From positions 437,001 to 501,000 of the forward strand of contig CAWZYM010000069.1 in assembly GCA_963966185.1 (NCBI GenBank): a DNA stretch of 64,000 nt, read 5' to 3'. Positions 51,715 through 64,000 of the stretch are shown one piece after another (within the stretch, counting starts at the first letter, position 1; each line of letters begins with the position of its first letter). The notes under the pieces are model-generated. The model was not told the origin of the DNA, searched no databases, and worked only from the letters and a program-made list of their open reading frames with translations. Position numbers and translations under genes: made by a program. Source of the stretch: Rhabditoides inermis (Eukaryota > Nematoda > Chromadorea > Rhabditida > Rhabditidae).

Positions 51715-52276
51715 TGAGAGGTTTTGGATGTCACAAGAGATGCCTAGAGAGACATGGCCCATAATCCCCTTGTTAGATACTCACACGAGCCGAGAGGCTC
51801 GCAGTGGAATCCCTACCGAGAGGTTGACCGACTGAGGGAAAAACACACGACCAAGGAGAGAACACTAACTAGTGAACCGCGGAACCACGTACTACCGTAA
51901 TATCAATCACATGAAAGAACACAAGTGCACGAACATGTTTATGAATACCACGCGGTAGTGGAAAGGGGGATAGTTGACATTGGGCGGCGATAACAAGCCA
52001 GTGGTCAGAGACCATTGCTCTCAGAGGGCTTGATCGGCCGCGCTCATACTGAAGCCTGGAACAGTCGCGCTGTCCGCTTATATAGGCGGCCGGCGCGCTC
52101 TCGAATCTTCTCTCAGCCAATCAGCGGCCGCGGTAGATCAGTGGTAGGTCGGCGGTGAGTCCGGCCGGCCGTTCCCGCCCCTCGTGCTGCCGGCACTGGA
52201 AGAGAGAGAGATTAGCACTCGAGCGAGCAAAGGGAGTGAGAGTGCATCAGCGAGATAGCGTGTCGCCTCGCTGACA
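51715..52276 (-). repeat. LTR (5' LTR in element sense)
   Basis: Identical to 44755-45316. It lies 166 bp upstream of the NALCN start codon, so it is now part of that gene's promoter-proximal region. Confidence 0.9.
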
Positions 52277-52431
52277 CAGCCATAAACGACATAAAAATAC
52301 CTCTAAAAGACATTGATAATACATTCGTGATATTTTTTATATTTGATTCAGAGGGTACACTACCTTTAAGAGTGAAAGCTTTATGAATGTGTCGATTTTT
52401 CAGGAATGAGCTGACCCGTCTCTGTTCTCTT

Positions 52432-52442
52432 CTCATTCAGGC
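52432..52442 (+). other. Putative spliced-leader acceptor of the NALCN gene
   Basis: CTCATTCAG ends 2 nt before the ATG at 52443, a typical nematode trans-splice site. Confidence 0.6.
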
Positions 52443-63981
<11,539 letters not shown>

Positions 63982-64000
63982 GTAGAAGGGGGAAGAGTGA

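Larger units (their letters stand above)
44755..52276 (-). mobile_element. LTR retrotransposon, degenerate interior, identical LTRs
   Basis: Two direct repeats of 562 bp bound a 7.5-kb element. On the minus strand the LTRs run TG...CA. A primer-binding-like site follows the 5' LTR (51696-51713) and a purine tract precedes the 3' LTR (45317-45326), both setting the orientation as minus. The flanks CAGCAA and CAGCCA are a near-perfect 6-bp target duplication. In transcript order I see an unassigned ORF (48958-49197), an aspartic-protease region (47679-48276) and an integrase-tail-like region (46150-46548). No reverse transcriptase or integrase core is recognisable, so most of pol is missing and the element cannot be autonomous as it stands. 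The two LTRs match at every base I compared, implying a recent insertion. Confidence 0.85.

Overview
The window is eukaryotic, gene-dense and built of many short exons, typically 50-150 nt, separated by introns of about 40-60 nt or by introns stretched by CT/GA microsatellites. Several start codons lie 2-10 nt after a consensus 3' splice site, as expected for spliced-leader trans-splicing. Together with the gene families present, this points to a nematode, probably a rhabditid or diplogastrid relative. I cannot name the genus. I built the exon models by hand from splice sites and reading-frame continuity, so exact boundaries are predictions.

Layout. 1.7-8.5 kb: three minus-strand genes (an LMO7/LIMCH1-like fragment, a small orphan, and a 276+ residue orphan). 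9.7-13.0 kb: a complete 18-exon UDP-glycosyltransferase on the minus strand. 13-20.7 kb: microsatellites, an inverted repeat and a 42-bp tandem repeat. 20.8-22.9 kb: a plus-strand orphan of 224 residues. 24.4-25.9 kb: a CK1/TTBK-type kinase on the minus strand, divergent from a plus-strand orphan of 493 residues at 26.4-29.2 kb. 30.1-35.8 kb: a 24-exon zinc-finger protein made of seven repeated modules. 36.2-37.9 kb: a terminal-inverted-repeat DNA transposon ending 26 bp before an ADP/ATP carrier gene (38.0-39.2 kb). 39.6-42.3 kb: a tyrosine phosphatase. 43.0-43.6 kb: a 635-bp tetranucleotide array. 44.8-52.3 kb: an LTR retroelement with two identical LTRs. 52.4 kb to the window end: the 5' two-thirds of a NALCN-family sodium leak channel (34 exons, about 1066 codons so far).

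The strongest unexpected signal is inside NALCN. The intron at 57981-58513 carries, on the opposite strand, a 96-nt exon with intact splice sites that encodes the S4-region signature of NALCN domain IV. Other recurring oddities are an excess of GC-AG introns, several GAG 3' splice sites, a 30-nt intron, and a 19-bp motif repeated in the retroelement's LTRs and interior. The CK1-like kinase, the small tyrosine phosphatase and the divergent ADP/ATP carrier belong to families that are expanded and male-germline-biased in C. elegans. A similar role here is inference only.
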